DNA from: Alphaproteobacteria bacterium
GTDB lineage: Bacteria > Pseudomonadota > Alphaproteobacteria > GCA-2731375
Direction: 5' to 3'
DNA: 64,000 nucleotides
NCBI GenBank assembly: GCA_021776235.1
Contig: JAJFGG010000062.1
Location: 17,559 to 81,558, forward strand
A program made the position numbers and the translations under genes. Below are positions 55,593-64,000 of this stretch, in pieces; the stretch's first letter is position 1; each line of letters starts with the position of its first letter. The notes under the pieces were generated by a model that worked only from the letters and a program-made list of their open reading frames with translations, was not told the origin of the DNA and made no database searches.

Positions 55593-56351
55593 ATGCTTGG
55601 AAAAATTCGGATCCTACCAATCCTAATTCTGGCTGCGATGATGTTGCTGGGCGTCAAGGTCGTCGAACTGCGCCGTGGCGTGGCGGACTTCGGCTTTTCC
55701 GCGGCCCAGGCGCAGAGTGACAAGAGCAAGGCTGACGAGGCAAAGGGCGAGCAAAAGGGCCAGGTGGACAAGGAGAAGAAAGCCAAGTCGAAGATGACCA
55801 AGGCCGAAGAGGCCAAATCGCCTGCGCCGCCAGACGAAGCAGACAAAAAGACAGCCGAAAACGCCGGGGCAACGGACAAAGAGGCGGCCGCCGAGAAAAC
55901 CGCCAGTCGAGCCAAAGTGAAAACCAAGACAAAATTCACTCCGGCGGAGATCGAAGTGCTGCAAAGACTGTCAGGCCGGCGCGAGGCTTTGCAGCAGCGA
56001 TCGCGGCAAATGGCCATGCGTGAAAAAATTCTGCAGGCCACCGAAAAACGTATTGATAATAAGATTGGTGAGTTGAAGAAGCTTGAAGGGCGTATCAAAG
56101 GCCTGTTGCTGGAGCACGACAAAGAAGCCGAAGAGCAGATCAAGAGCCTGGTAAAAGTCTATGAGAATATGAAGCCGAAGGAAGCGGCAAGAATATTCGA
56201 AGAGTTAGAGATGGATATTCTGCTTGATGTGACTGAACGCATGAAGGAGGTGAAAATGGCCAAAGTCCTGGCGGCCATGGACCCGAGGAAGGCCAAAACA
56301 TTAACTGTACGTCTGGCGACCCACCGGCGCCTGCCAAAGACCGGCGGCTAG
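55593..56351 (+). CDS. motE: MotE-family flagellar protein (MgtE N-terminal-like domain)
   Basis: 252 residues from the ATG at 55593 (AGGTG upstream; a GTG three codons earlier is possible). A membrane or signal segment at 5-22, a Lys/Ala/Glu-rich charged linker of about 90 residues, a coiled coil, and a C-terminal domain VYENMKPKEAARIFEELEMDILLDVTERMKEVKMAKVLAAMDP typical of MgtE-N repeats. In Sinorhizobium MotE is a periplasmic chaperone for MotC. Here it follows DUF6468. Confidence 0.85.
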   Translation: MLGKIRILPILILAAMMLLGVKVVELRRGVADFGFSAAQAQSDKSKADEAKGEQKGQVDKEKKAKSKMTKAEEAKSPAPPDEADKKTAENAGATDKEAAAEKTASRAKVKTKTKFTPAEIEVLQRLSGRREALQQRSRQMAMREKILQATEKRIDNKIGELKKLEGRIKGLLLEHDKEAEEQIKSLVKVYENMKPKEAARIFEELEMDILLDVTERMKEVKMAKVLAAMDPRKAKTLTVRLATHRRLPKTGG

Positions 56352-56538
56352 TGCTGCTAATCCAGTGGCGCGAAGCAAGCAGAGTAACCGCGACATGCTC
56401 TAAGACACCGTAATGGGCCGACTGGAGAAGGACCGGCATTTTTTGGTTACTGATTATTAGGGAAGATTGGCTAGATTCCGATCTTGGCCTTTGGAAGATG
56501 TAGGCGAACATAGTTTGTTCTAGCCGACGGTGCGGAAG

Positions 56539-58359
56539 ATGTCTCAGCAGTCACATTACGAAATATTGTCGCACAGCGGCGGCATTTGGACTGTCGAGGC
56601 AGTGGCCCCAGGTTACGATGAAGCAATCGAGCGCGCCAACGCCATCCAGCGCACAAGCGATAGCGAGGCCCTCAAGGTCAATCAGGTTTCTTTCAATAAT
56701 TCAGCCGCGCAGTTTCATGAAAAAGAAGTTTTCTTCCTGGGCACCAGGCCAAGCACCGCGCGGACCTATGGCGACGATGTGGATGCCGGTGCGCCTTGTC
56801 ATGCCTTGGAGGATATCTATGCCCTGCCGTCGCGCCAGGCCATTCGGCGTGTGATGCGGCAATGGTTGGACGCCCACCGCCTGACAGCGGTGGAGTTGCT
56901 GTACCTTCCTGAATACATCAACCGCTTTGCAGGGTCCGGCTCGATGCTGCAGGGTACCGTACAGCGTGCCGCGATGGCCCAGGCCGGCGCCTACAATATG
57001 GACGTCAAAGTGCGTCAGCGGGAATTGCACACTCTCTTTGATGAGGTCAGTGCAAAAGCAAAATCCATGTGGCGGTCGGAACTTATTCCGGCCATTGAAA
57101 ATGACGATCTGGACGCCTTGGCTGATCGTTTAACCACCGGGAAAGACAAGGAGTACATATTCAACGCGGCACTGGCGAATTGGCTGCGGCGGTTCGATTC
57201 CGGTCTGGCGAAATTCATCGCCTTGCTGGAATTGGCAACGCAATCCAAGAAACCGGCGACGACTGCGCATTTGGATAGTTTTCTGACCGATTTTCTCGAA
57301 GATGCCAGTTTGGTCGCCAGGCTGATCGGCAATCAAAACAGTTTGGGTGATGCCGTTTTGCGCCTGGCGGAATTGATCAACCCGGGCGCGGCGGCGACGG
57401 CCGCAATCGCGGCCGGGGTTCCGGCAACGGCCAAGAAAGGCGCCGCGGGAAACCGTCCGGCGGTTCAGGACGAGATTTATGACGATTCCGTTGATGACGA
57501 CGATGCGTTCCTGGAACATCCCGCCGTGGAGCAATTTCGCAAGCTCATGTGGCGCGGGCGCTTTCCTAAATGCCGGCAGACCCTGATCCGCCGCATGAAA
57601 CAAACCGTGCTCGGACCCCGTTCCTTCACCGGTGACGGTGCCGTGGCGGACGCGCAACTCTTGCGGCGGATGCATGATGGACTATGCGATGAAGACGGCA
57701 ATTTCGTCCTGGGCGCTGATCTGGAGGCAGCTTTCGTGACGCGGTCGCAGACCTACCTCACCAGCACTTCGATTGGCGGTATGCTGGAGGGAGTGGCGCT
57801 GCCGTTGCAGCGGCTGGAGATCCTGCTGGAAGTCGAAAAGGGTATTTTCGGCGATGCGGGCCGACAGCGAATTGGCGCCTACATTCTGGCGATCTTACAA
57901 GAGCCGGAGAATCAGACCGCCTTGCGCAAGCCGGACATCGCACCGGCAGTCCACATGCGGAGTTTGGCCGTTGCGCAACGGCGCGCAAATGAATCCAGTT
58001 TATCGGAAACGCAAAAGCACGCCGCAGAGGCGCTTCTTGATGAGCTTGGCGGCGATCTTATGGCCGAGGGGCAGATTTTGGCGAAAATAGCCGACCGGTC
58101 GTCCAGCAACATTGACGAGTGCATATCTATTCTGAAACTTTGCGCGGCGGGGAGTTTTACCGAAGGACGGGCCGCGGACATGGCCCGCAAGCGGGCTACG
58201 GCGGTTATGCGTGCGCCGGGCTTTGCCAAGGCCTTTCTGCGCCGGGCGAACGACACGGCCGAAATGAAGGCGATGCTCGCGGAGCTCGAAATTCTGATGA
58301 CCAAGGCGGGCACCAGTGAACTTCCTTTGATGGGAGCGATGGCTGCGGCGCAGGCATAA
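56539..58359 (+). CDS. large cytosolic protein of flagellar locus, unknown function
   Basis: About 606 residues, no signal peptide and no clear membrane segment. The first 40 residues form a compact domain (YEILSHSGGIWTVEAVAPGYDEAIERANAI); the remainder is helical, with an acidic low-complexity insert (DDSVDDDDAFLEHP) near the middle. Its only clues are context: between motE and cheZ, same strand, in a flagellar/chemotaxis cluster. I recognise no named family. ATG at 56539 preferred; a GTG at 56530 is in frame. It may be a motor- or chemotaxis-linked scaffold, but that is inference. Confidence 0.7.
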   Translation: MSQQSHYEILSHSGGIWTVEAVAPGYDEAIERANAIQRTSDSEALKVNQVSFNNSAAQFHEKEVFFLGTRPSTARTYGDDVDAGAPCHALEDIYALPSRQAIRRVMRQWLDAHRLTAVELLYLPEYINRFAGSGSMLQGTVQRAAMAQAGAYNMDVKVRQRELHTLFDEVSAKAKSMWRSELIPAIENDDLDALADRLTTGKDKEYIFNAALANWLRRFDSGLAKFIALLELATQSKKPATTAHLDSFLTDFLEDASLVARLIGNQNSLGDAVLRLAELINPGAAATAAIAAGVPATAKKGAAGNRPAVQDEIYDDSVDDDDAFLEHPAVEQFRKLMWRGRFPKCRQTLIRRMKQTVLGPRSFTGDGAVADAQLLRRMHDGLCDEDGNFVLGADLEAAFVTRSQTYLTSTSIGGMLEGVALPLQRLEILLEVEKGIFGDAGRQRIGAYILAILQEPENQTALRKPDIAPAVHMRSLAVAQRRANESSLSETQKHAAEALLDELGGDLMAEGQILAKIADRSSSNIDECISILKLCAAGSFTEGRAADMARKRATAVMRAPGFAKAFLRRANDTAEMKAMLAELEILMTKAGTSELPLMGAMAAAQA

Positions 58360-58482
58360 ATCAACGATTTTGCCGCCCTCTTAAACCGCCGTTAACCCTT
58401 TTTCTTTAGATTTTTCTGATCGCTATCTGGGACAAGCGTTGTTGTCGGGGCATCGGGGCAACGGCAAAGCTGGAGGGTCAAT

Positions 58483-59142
58483 ATGAGCGCGACCGCATTT
58501 CTGCCAAATCTGGCCGATACGATCGAGGAAATTCGCCAGTCAAGCGGCGGGCCGGTTGCCATTGACGATGTCGCCGGCATCGTCACCTCATTGATGACTT
58601 CGATCCAGGGCGATCTGTCTTCCACTGATTTGCAGGCCTATCAGGAATTGGATGAACTGGTCTGCTATATCAAGAATGCCCGCGCCGAGATTTCCGCCAT
58701 TCGTCCAGACAGCATCCGTGAGACGGAAATTCCGACCGCCAACAGCGAACTGGATGCCATCGTGTCGGCGACCGAGGAGGCCACCGGTGTTTTCCTGGAT
58801 GTGGCTGAGCAGTTGGAAGCCTTGGCCGACAATCTGGGCGGTGACGACGGCGAAAAGCTCTACGAATTGACGACCCGGATGTACGAAGCATCGAATTTTC
58901 AAGATATTACCGGGCAACGGATCACCAAGGTGGTCAGCACCCTCAGCTTTATCGAAGCCAAGGTTGAGCGTCTGTCTCGTATCATCGACGGCCAGCAGGT
59001 CAGCGACGAGGATGCCCTGTCGATGGAGGACCTGATGCCGCAGGACGACCGCCCCGACGCCGACCTGCTGCATGGTCCCGAAATGCCAGAGGAAGCCAAC
59101 AATCAGGACGATATCGATGCCCTATTGGCGAGCTTCGATTGA
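58483..59142 (+). CDS. cheZ: protein phosphatase CheZ
   Basis: 219 residues, helical. The catalytic helix carries ASNFQDITGQRITKVVSTLSFIEAK, with the DxxxQR motif (Asp and Gln that dephosphorylate CheY-P). The C-terminal tail QDDIDALLASFD is the CheY-binding helix. GGAGGG lies upstream. CheZ is common in Gamma- and Betaproteobacteria and patchy in Alphaproteobacteria. The next gene is a motB-like gene seven bases on. Confidence 0.93.
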   Translation: MSATAFLPNLADTIEEIRQSSGGPVAIDDVAGIVTSLMTSIQGDLSSTDLQAYQELDELVCYIKNARAEISAIRPDSIRETEIPTANSELDAIVSATEEATGVFLDVAEQLEALADNLGGDDGEKLYELTTRMYEASNFQDITGQRITKVVSTLSFIEAKVERLSRIIDGQQVSDEDALSMEDLMPQDDRPDADLLHGPEMPEEANNQDDIDALLASFD

Positions 59143-59148
59143 TGCATC

Positions 59149-59835
59149 ATGGACCAGCCGCGCCAGGCCGATAGACGCTCCAGCGAGGACCACGGCAATG
59201 TTGTCCTGATGTCCCTCTATCTGCTTCTGGTCGCCTTCTTTGTGCTGCTAAATTCCATGGCGCAATTCGAAGAGTTCCGCATTGAAGAGGCGATGGGCAG
59301 CGTCAAATCAGAGTTTCGCAACGAATGGGCAACTGCCGACACGGGTCCCTCGCTTCCCAGTCAAAAGGGCCGGGCGCCCGCCGTGGATGATTTTCACGGC
59401 GAGGTGCGCCAGTTTTTTGAAGAATTGCTGCCGGTCGATCATGTGGATCTGGTGCGGCAGGGTGACATTATCCGCCTTGCCGTACCCATCGACGATCTGT
59501 TTCGTCCGGACGAGGTCACGCCCCGACCGCGCGGCGGGCCGTTTCTGGACCGTTTGGCGGTCAGCCTGAAACAAAAGCGGCCGGGTTTGCAGGCCGAAGT
59601 GGAAATGGTCTTGGGTACTGGCATAACCTTGCCTGGCGGAGATAATGCCGTCGGCGCGTTTGAATTGCGCCGGGTCTCCAGCCTGGCCCATGCCATGCGC
59701 CGGCGCGGAGTTGCCGCCCCGGCAGTCCGTACCGGCCTGGTGCCTGGCGATCCTGGACAGATTTCATTCATTTTTCGGCTCCATGACGAAACCCGCGCGC
59801 GCGTGACGTTTTCCGAGATGGTGGTGCGGCGATGA
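59149..59835 (+). CDS. MotB-like protein lacking the proton-binding Asp
   Basis: 228 residues. One membrane segment (about 17-40) resembles the MotB helix, but where the next gene has Asp23 in FADLLSLLLAFFVLL this protein has Ser22 in MSLYLLLVAFFVLLNSM, so it lacks the residue that carries protons. The periplasmic part resembles a shortened, degenerate OmpA-like domain (RLAVPIDDLFRPDEV, then GAFELRRVSSLAHAMRRRGV). The stop overlaps the next start (ATGA). Probably forms a heteromer with, or regulates, the true MotB. Confidence 0.72.
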   Translation: MDQPRQADRRSSEDHGNVVLMSLYLLLVAFFVLLNSMAQFEEFRIEEAMGSVKSEFRNEWATADTGPSLPSQKGRAPAVDDFHGEVRQFFEELLPVDHVDLVRQGDIIRLAVPIDDLFRPDEVTPRPRGGPFLDRLAVSLKQKRPGLQAEVEMVLGTGITLPGGDNAVGAFELRRVSSLAHAMRRRGVAAPAVRTGLVPGDPGQISFIFRLHDETRARVTFSEMVVRR

Positions 59836-60560
59836 CGGAAATTTCATCATCCCGCCCCCGGCGCCCGGCCTCGCGCGCCTGGATGGTAACCTTCGCCGAT
59901 CTGCTTTCCCTGCTGTTGGCGTTCTTCGTGCTGCTGTTCTCCATGTCGAGTATGGAAACCAATGCCTGGAAGACGCTGGTCGATGCCCTGTCAAGCCGCC
60001 TGAACCCGTTGCATCAATGGATTAAGCCGCTGGTGGATACGGAAGACAGCGCGCCCAAACTGTTCGCCAAACGGGCCGTTGATTTGGACTACCTGGCGGG
60101 CATCCTACGGGCCAAGATGGCTGACAGCGAAATCCTAAGCCAAAGCGTTCTGCATCGCCTGGATGACGCCCTGGTCGTTTCACTACCCGGCCATTTGATC
60201 TTTTTGCCTGGCCAGGCGCGATTGCATGACGGCAATGAACGGACCATGGCGGCCTTGGCCGGGGCTTTGAAACTGGTTGGCAACAATATTGAACTGGTCG
60301 GTCATACAAACGCCTCGCCGCCGCCCAACGGCTCGACCTTTAACTCCAACTGGGATCTCTCTTTGGCCCGTGCCATGGCCCTTGCCAACGGCTTGCGGGC
60401 CGTGGGTTATGCCCGCGCGATCAAGGTCCTTGGCGCCGCCGATGCCGGCTATCACGATATATCATCGAAACTGCCCGATGCCCGGCGCCAAAGTCTGTCG
60501 CGGCGGGTTGATGTGGTGATCCGCGAGACCTCGGCCGAGGGAGATATTCATGCGCCGTAG
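59832..60560 (+). CDS. motB: flagellar motor protein MotB (stator B subunit)
   Basis: 242 residues. Membrane helix WMVTFADLLSLLLAFFVLLFSM with the proton-binding Asp at position 23, followed by a periplasmic OmpA-like peptidoglycan-binding domain with VGHTNASPPPNGS, then WDLSLARAMALANGLRAVG and RRQSLSRRVDVVI. MotB anchors MotA to the cell wall. No motA is in the window. It starts within the end of the preceding paralogue and overlaps the following gene by 11 bases. Confidence 0.88.
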   Translation: MTEISSSRPRRPASRAWMVTFADLLSLLLAFFVLLFSMSSMETNAWKTLVDALSSRLNPLHQWIKPLVDTEDSAPKLFAKRAVDLDYLAGILRAKMADSEILSQSVLHRLDDALVVSLPGHLIFLPGQARLHDGNERTMAALAGALKLVGNNIELVGHTNASPPPNGSTFNSNWDLSLARAMALANGLRAVGYARAIKVLGAADAGYHDISSKLPDARRQSLSRRVDVVIRETSAEGDIHAP

Positions 60561-63500
60561 CAGAATTTTCCTGGCCGCCATCGCCTTGCTGATGGCATTT
60601 ATTTTCGCCGCCGGGTCTGGCCACGAAGCCCTGGCCGCGAGCAAGGTGAAGCTGCGGGCGGGCGTTCACAAGAACTATGCCCGTATCGTCTTCGATTGGC
60701 CGGTTCCGGTCACCTACACCACGGATTTGCGCGCCGACAATCTGCGCATTCGTTTTTCCAAGCCCTTTGTGGCGAACTACGCCGCCGTTCGCCGGCACCT
60801 GGATAAATACGTTGCTGACATCGTAGCCTCTGAGGACGGCCATGCGGTTGATATAAAATTATTGCGGCCTGTTCGCCTGCGCGACCGCCGCATCGATGGG
60901 GTTCTGGCCTTTGACCTGCTGGCCAAGCCAAAGGCCGGGGCGGGCCCTCTCGCCGGCAAAAAAGCTTCGGGCACGGCGGCGGCTAAGCCTGCCGCAAAGA
61001 AGAAACGCCCAGCGGCGACTTCGGCCCAGGCGCGGCTTGGCACGGCGGAACGGGTTTCGGTCCGGGCCGGCGAACATGGCAAACTCAGCCGTCTGGTGTT
61101 CGATTGGCGGCGCAATGTCGGCTATACCGTGGTGCTTGGCGAGGGTGGCCTGAGCGTGGCTTTCGCGCGCCCGGCCCATTTCGACCTGTCCGAGTTGCAA
61201 AAAGATCCGCCCCGTTATATTCGCGGCGCCGAAGCGGCCGTTGACAAGGATGGGGCGCGGATCACTGTGCGCACGAACGAAGGCGTCCGTTTCCGTCATT
61301 TCCGCGCCGGCACCAAAGTCGTGCTGGATATCTATGCCGAGAAAAATGGCCGCGAAAAAAGGAAAACTCAGACAGCCAGGCGGGGCAAAACCGGCAACGA
61401 TGCGAAACCCCAGCAAACCGTGGCCAAGGCCGTGCCGGGCGTCGGTCCGGCAAGACCAGTCGCGAATAAGTCCATGCTGCGCGCGGCCCAGGAGCATGGC
61501 ATTGAAGACGACGTCAAGCTGGCCGCGAAGGCAGCCACGGGTGGCCCGAAATCCCTGCTTGGCAGCGCCAAACAGGCGCAGCCGGAAAGCCCTGGCGATG
61601 CGCCAATGGCCGGCGATGAAGATCCTGGCGAATTGCACGATGTCAGCATCGAATTGGCCGAAAAGGATGAAGAGCTAAGGCTTTTGTTTGCCTGGGAAAA
61701 GCCGGTGCCCGCGGTCGTTTTCGAACGCTCCGGCTATGTCTGGGCGGTGTTTGGCCGCCGCTCTGAAATCAACAGCCGGCGCCTGATCGGCAACGACTGG
61801 ATCAGCGGCGCCGATCAAATCCGCAATGACAATGCCACGGTGCTGCGTCTGAAGGTGCGCGCCGGCGTCTTTCCGGTCATGCAACGGCGGGGCAGATTTT
61901 GGCAGTTGACCTTGACCCCCGCCAGGGGCGGCCCGAAAACTCTGCTGTCACCGGTGGCGCAGCCGTTTCACAAGAACGGACCGCGGGTCTTCATACCGGC
62001 CAAGGACTCCGCCCGCCAGGTGCGTCTATACGATCCGGAAGTCGGCGATGAGGTCTATGCCGTACCCATGCTGGATTCCGGCGCCGGGGTGCCGATCCGC
62101 CACAGCTATGTGGAATTTCAACTGCTTGCCACCGCCCAGGGCCTGGTCATCAAGGCCGAGATCGATGATCTTATAATCCGCGCCGCGCGGCGCGGAGTGA
62201 TCGCGACGACCAAGACCGGGCTGGTCATATCCGCCCTCGATGCCAATTCGGTACAGGCCGCGAATACCTATTCCGCGTCCATGAAGCGTCCAATCATGAA
62301 ATTGTACAATTGGCGCGGCGGCCGGCCGGACGATCCCAAGGCATTCGAGGAGTATCACAAAACGCTTCTGTTTCGCCTGGCGTCCGCGCCCAAAGCGGGC
62401 CGCAACAAGGCGCGCTGGGAACTGGCTAAATTCTATCTTGGCCAGGGTCTGTTCGCCAAGGCCGGCGGCACCATGCAGCTGATCGAGGAAAACGACGCCC
62501 GCGCGGCCGCGGACCCTCAGTTCCGCGCCGCGCGGGGTTTGGTAAGCCTGCTGCTGAACCGTCTGCCGGGTGCCGAGAAGGATCTGCGCAATGTTGATCT
62601 GCGGCTATTCCCCGATGTGGCCCTTTGGCGCGGCAGCGTCATGTCCCGTCGCGGCAAATTCGACGAGGCAAACCGGCAGTTCGTTCAGGGCGTCAGGGCT
62701 TTGCCGGACATGCCAGAAGAGTTTCGCGCCCGCCTGTTCGAGGATTGGGCCGTGGCCGCTGCGGCGATTGACGACAAGGCGAGCCTGCACTCGGCGGCAC
62801 AGCAATGGCGTAAAATGGAGAGCGGGCCACGCGTTACCACTGTCCTGGAATTCCTGGCTGGTCAGGCGGCGTTGCGGGAAAAGGAATATGGAAAGGCTGA
62901 AAAACACCTCCGAACGGCGATCGAGGCGGGCTATCGCCCCTATGCCGCGCGGGCCCGTCTGGCCTTGATCGATGCCGAGAGAGAGCAGGAAAAGATTGAT
63001 CGGGATGAGGCCATTGGGCGCTATGAAAGCCTGCGTTTCGCCTGGCGCGGCGACAAAGTAGAGCTGGATCTGATTGGCCGTACCGTTGGTCTGGAACTGG
63101 ACAAGCAGGATTATGCCGCGGCCATGGGTCATTTGCGCGACGCCGTATCCAATTTTCCGAAAACCAAGACGACCCTGGCAATGGCCGAGCGCATGAAGCA
63201 GACCTTTGTCGATCTATTCCTGAACGGCAAGGCGGATAACCTGCCGGCCATCAGCGCTCTGGCCCTGTATTTCGAGTTCAAGGAACTGACGCCCCTGGGC
63301 AAGCAGGGCGACGCCATGATCCAACGCCTGGCCGACCGGCTGGCCGACGTGGATCTTCTGGATCGGGCCGCGCGCCTGTTGGAGCATCAGGTCCGCTATC
63401 GTCTGCGTGGGGCCGAGAAAATCAAGGTCCAGACCCGGCTGGCGGTGATCTATCTGCTCGACGCCATGCCGGAAAAGGCGCTGAAAATTCTGCGTGCCGG

Positions 63501-64000
63501 CAAGACCAAGAAAATGAGCGATGCGCTGCTGGCCCAACGCCGCTATCTGCAGGCCCGGGCCCTGGCGGAGCTGGACAAGATTGACGAAGCCCTGGCCCTG
63601 TTGGCGGCCGATGCCTCTGATCCGGCGAAACTGCTGCGGGCCGGGATCTATTGGCGCGGCCAACGCTGGGCCAGCGCCGCCGAAAGCACGGAAAATCTGT
63701 TGGGCCAGCGCTGGCGCGCCGATGATGGCCTGAACCCCATCGAGCAGAGCCAGGTGGTGCAACTGGCCGTCTCCTACTACATGGCCGGCGATGCAAAATC
63801 GTTGAAGGGTCTGAACCGACGCTATGGCGACAAGATGGCCAAGGGGCCGCACGCCGAAACCTTCCGGGTCTTGACCCACAAGGTCGATCAGTCGCAAACC
63901 AAGTTCCGCGTTATTGCCGGCCAGATCGCCCGCGTCGCCGACCTGGAGGCCTTAAAGGCCTCCTACCGCGTCAAACTCAAAAACGGCGGCCACAGCGCCC
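60550..64000 (+). CDS. giant secreted AMIN-like/TPR protein of motility locus (runs off window end)
   Basis: Open frame from the ATG at 60550 to the last base, at least 1150 residues, with no stop. A signal peptide (1-30, ending ALAA) sends it to the periplasm. Three related beta-rich segments recur near 32-50, 168-186 and 364-382, each with a pattern like (V)xLRAGxHxxxxRxVFDW, resembling AMIN domains that bind peptidoglycan, separated by Ala/Lys/Pro-rich linkers. From about 610 onwards are TPR-like helical repeats. It overlaps motB by 11 bases. Position recalls rhizobial MotC (periplasmic motor protein), but the architecture differs. Confidence 0.8.
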   Translation, partial: MRRSRIFLAAIALLMAFIFAAGSGHEALAASKVKLRAGVHKNYARIVFDWPVPVTYTTDLRADNLRIRFSKPFVANYAAVRRHLDKYVADIVASEDGHAVDIKLLRPVRLRDRRIDGVLAFDLLAKPKAGAGPLAGKKASGTAAAKPAAKKKRPAATSAQARLGTAERVSVRAGEHGKLSRLVFDWRRNVGYTVVLGEGGLSVAFARPAHFDLSELQKDPPRYIRGAEAAVDKDGARITVRTNEGVRFRHFRAGTKVVLDIYAEKNGREKRKTQTARRGKTGNDAKPQQTVAKAVPGVGPARPVANKSMLRAAQEHGIEDDVKLAAKAATGGPKSLLGSAKQAQPESPGDAPMAGDEDPGELHDVSIELAEKDEELRLLFAWEKPVPAVVFERSGYVWAVFGRRSEINSRRLIGNDWISGADQIRNDNATVLRLKVRAGVFPVMQRRGRFWQLTLTPARGGPKTLLSPVAQPFHKNGPRVFIPAKDSARQVRLYDPEVGDEVYAVPMLDSGAGVPIRHSYVEFQLLATAQGLVIKAEIDDLIIRAARRGVIATTKTGLVISALDANSVQAANTYSASMKRPIMKLYNWRGGRPDDPKAFEEYHKTLLFRLASAPKAGRNKARWELAKFYLGQGLFAKAGGTMQLIEENDARAAADPQFRAARGLVSLLLNRLPGAEKDLRNVDLRLFPDVALWRGSVMSRRGKFDEANRQFVQGVRALPDMPEEFRARLFEDWAVAAAAIDDKASLHSAAQQWRKMESGPRVTTVLEFLAGQAALREKEYGKAEKHLRTAIEAGYRPYAARARLALIDAEREQEKIDRDEAIGRYESLRFAWRGDKVELDLIGRTVGLELDKQDYAAAMGHLRDAVSNFPKTKTTLAMAERMKQTFVDLFLNGKADNLPAISALALYFEFKELTPLGKQGDAMIQRLADRLADVDLLDRAARLLEHQVRYRLRGAEKIKVQTRLAVIYLLDAMPEKALKILRAGKTKKMSDALLAQRRYLQARALAELDKIDEALALLAADASDPAKLLRAGIYWRGQRWASAAESTENLLGQRWRADDGLNPIEQSQVVQLAVSYYMAGDAKSLKGLNRRYGDKMAKGPHAETFRVLTHKVDQSQTKFRVIAGQIARVADLEALKASYRVKLKNGGHSA

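Noticed and set aside
58425..58445. Sigma-54-like sequence TGGGACAAGCGTTGT upstream of cheZ
   Set aside because: The -24 lacks GGCAC and the -12 has GT instead of GC; too weak to call.

Overview
The window reads as a chromosomal stretch of a motile alphaproteobacterium, most likely Rhodospirillales-like. The markers are a class I lysyl-tRNA synthetase, FliX, FlaF, MotE, DUF6468, DUF4170 and DUF6481 proteins, a Urt-urease operon behind a sigma-54 promoter, and generally high G+C. This placement is inference from gene content; no 16S or tRNA gene was recognised. No CRISPR array or complete insertion sequence was seen.

Layout. 1-6.2 kb: end of a metallo-beta-lactamase-fold hydrolase, a DinG/XPD-type Fe-S helicase, lysS and an SMP-30-type lactonase. 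6.3-10.5 kb: a visibly AT-richer, tightly coupled block (small membrane protein, fatty acid hydroxylase, GH3-family acyl-acid amidosynthetase, enolase-superfamily racemase/epimerase, and a lipoprotein signal peptide that stops right after its lipobox). It looks like an acquired small-molecule cluster. 10.6-16.8 kb: VOC protein, secreted cyclase, small DUF proteins, a sugar-acid module (SMP-30 plus Gfo/Idh/MocA), a secreted Ig-like protein, folE. 16.9-27.6 kb: one leftward urea operon, urtABCDE-ureDABCEFG, behind a near-consensus sigma-54 promoter. 28-34 kb: a frameshifted luciferase-like oxidoreductase, an orphan two-TM protein, a membrane TolB-N/TPR regulator-like protein, two abutting palindromes, a small protein and a secreted arylsulfatase. 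34-44 kb: prpE, a thioesterase, an enoyl-CoA hydratase, an NHL-repeat protein, typA, and divergent hutU and hutH. 44-64 kb: flagellar/chemotaxis region: flagellin, flaF, flaG; flgI-flgJ'-flgN; fliX; dksA; flgF-flgG-flgA-flgH; fliL-fliM-DUF6468-motE; an unknown 606-aa protein; cheZ; two tandem motB-like genes; and a giant secreted AMIN-like/TPR protein running off the right edge.

How the genes fit together. The urea operon couples import (UrtA-E) to hydrolysis (UreABC) and nickel insertion (UreDEFG), with nitrogen-type sigma-54 control. Flagellin, flgF and flgI also have sigma-54-like promoters, which fits class-ordered flagellar control with FliX in the same region. The most novel-looking parts are the AT-rich hydroxylase/GH3/epimerase block and the tandem MotB pair, in which the first copy lacks the proton-carrying Asp, followed by the large periplasmic protein. 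Start codons were moved inward where a Shine-Dalgarno site or family alignment favoured it; these choices are stated in each entry.
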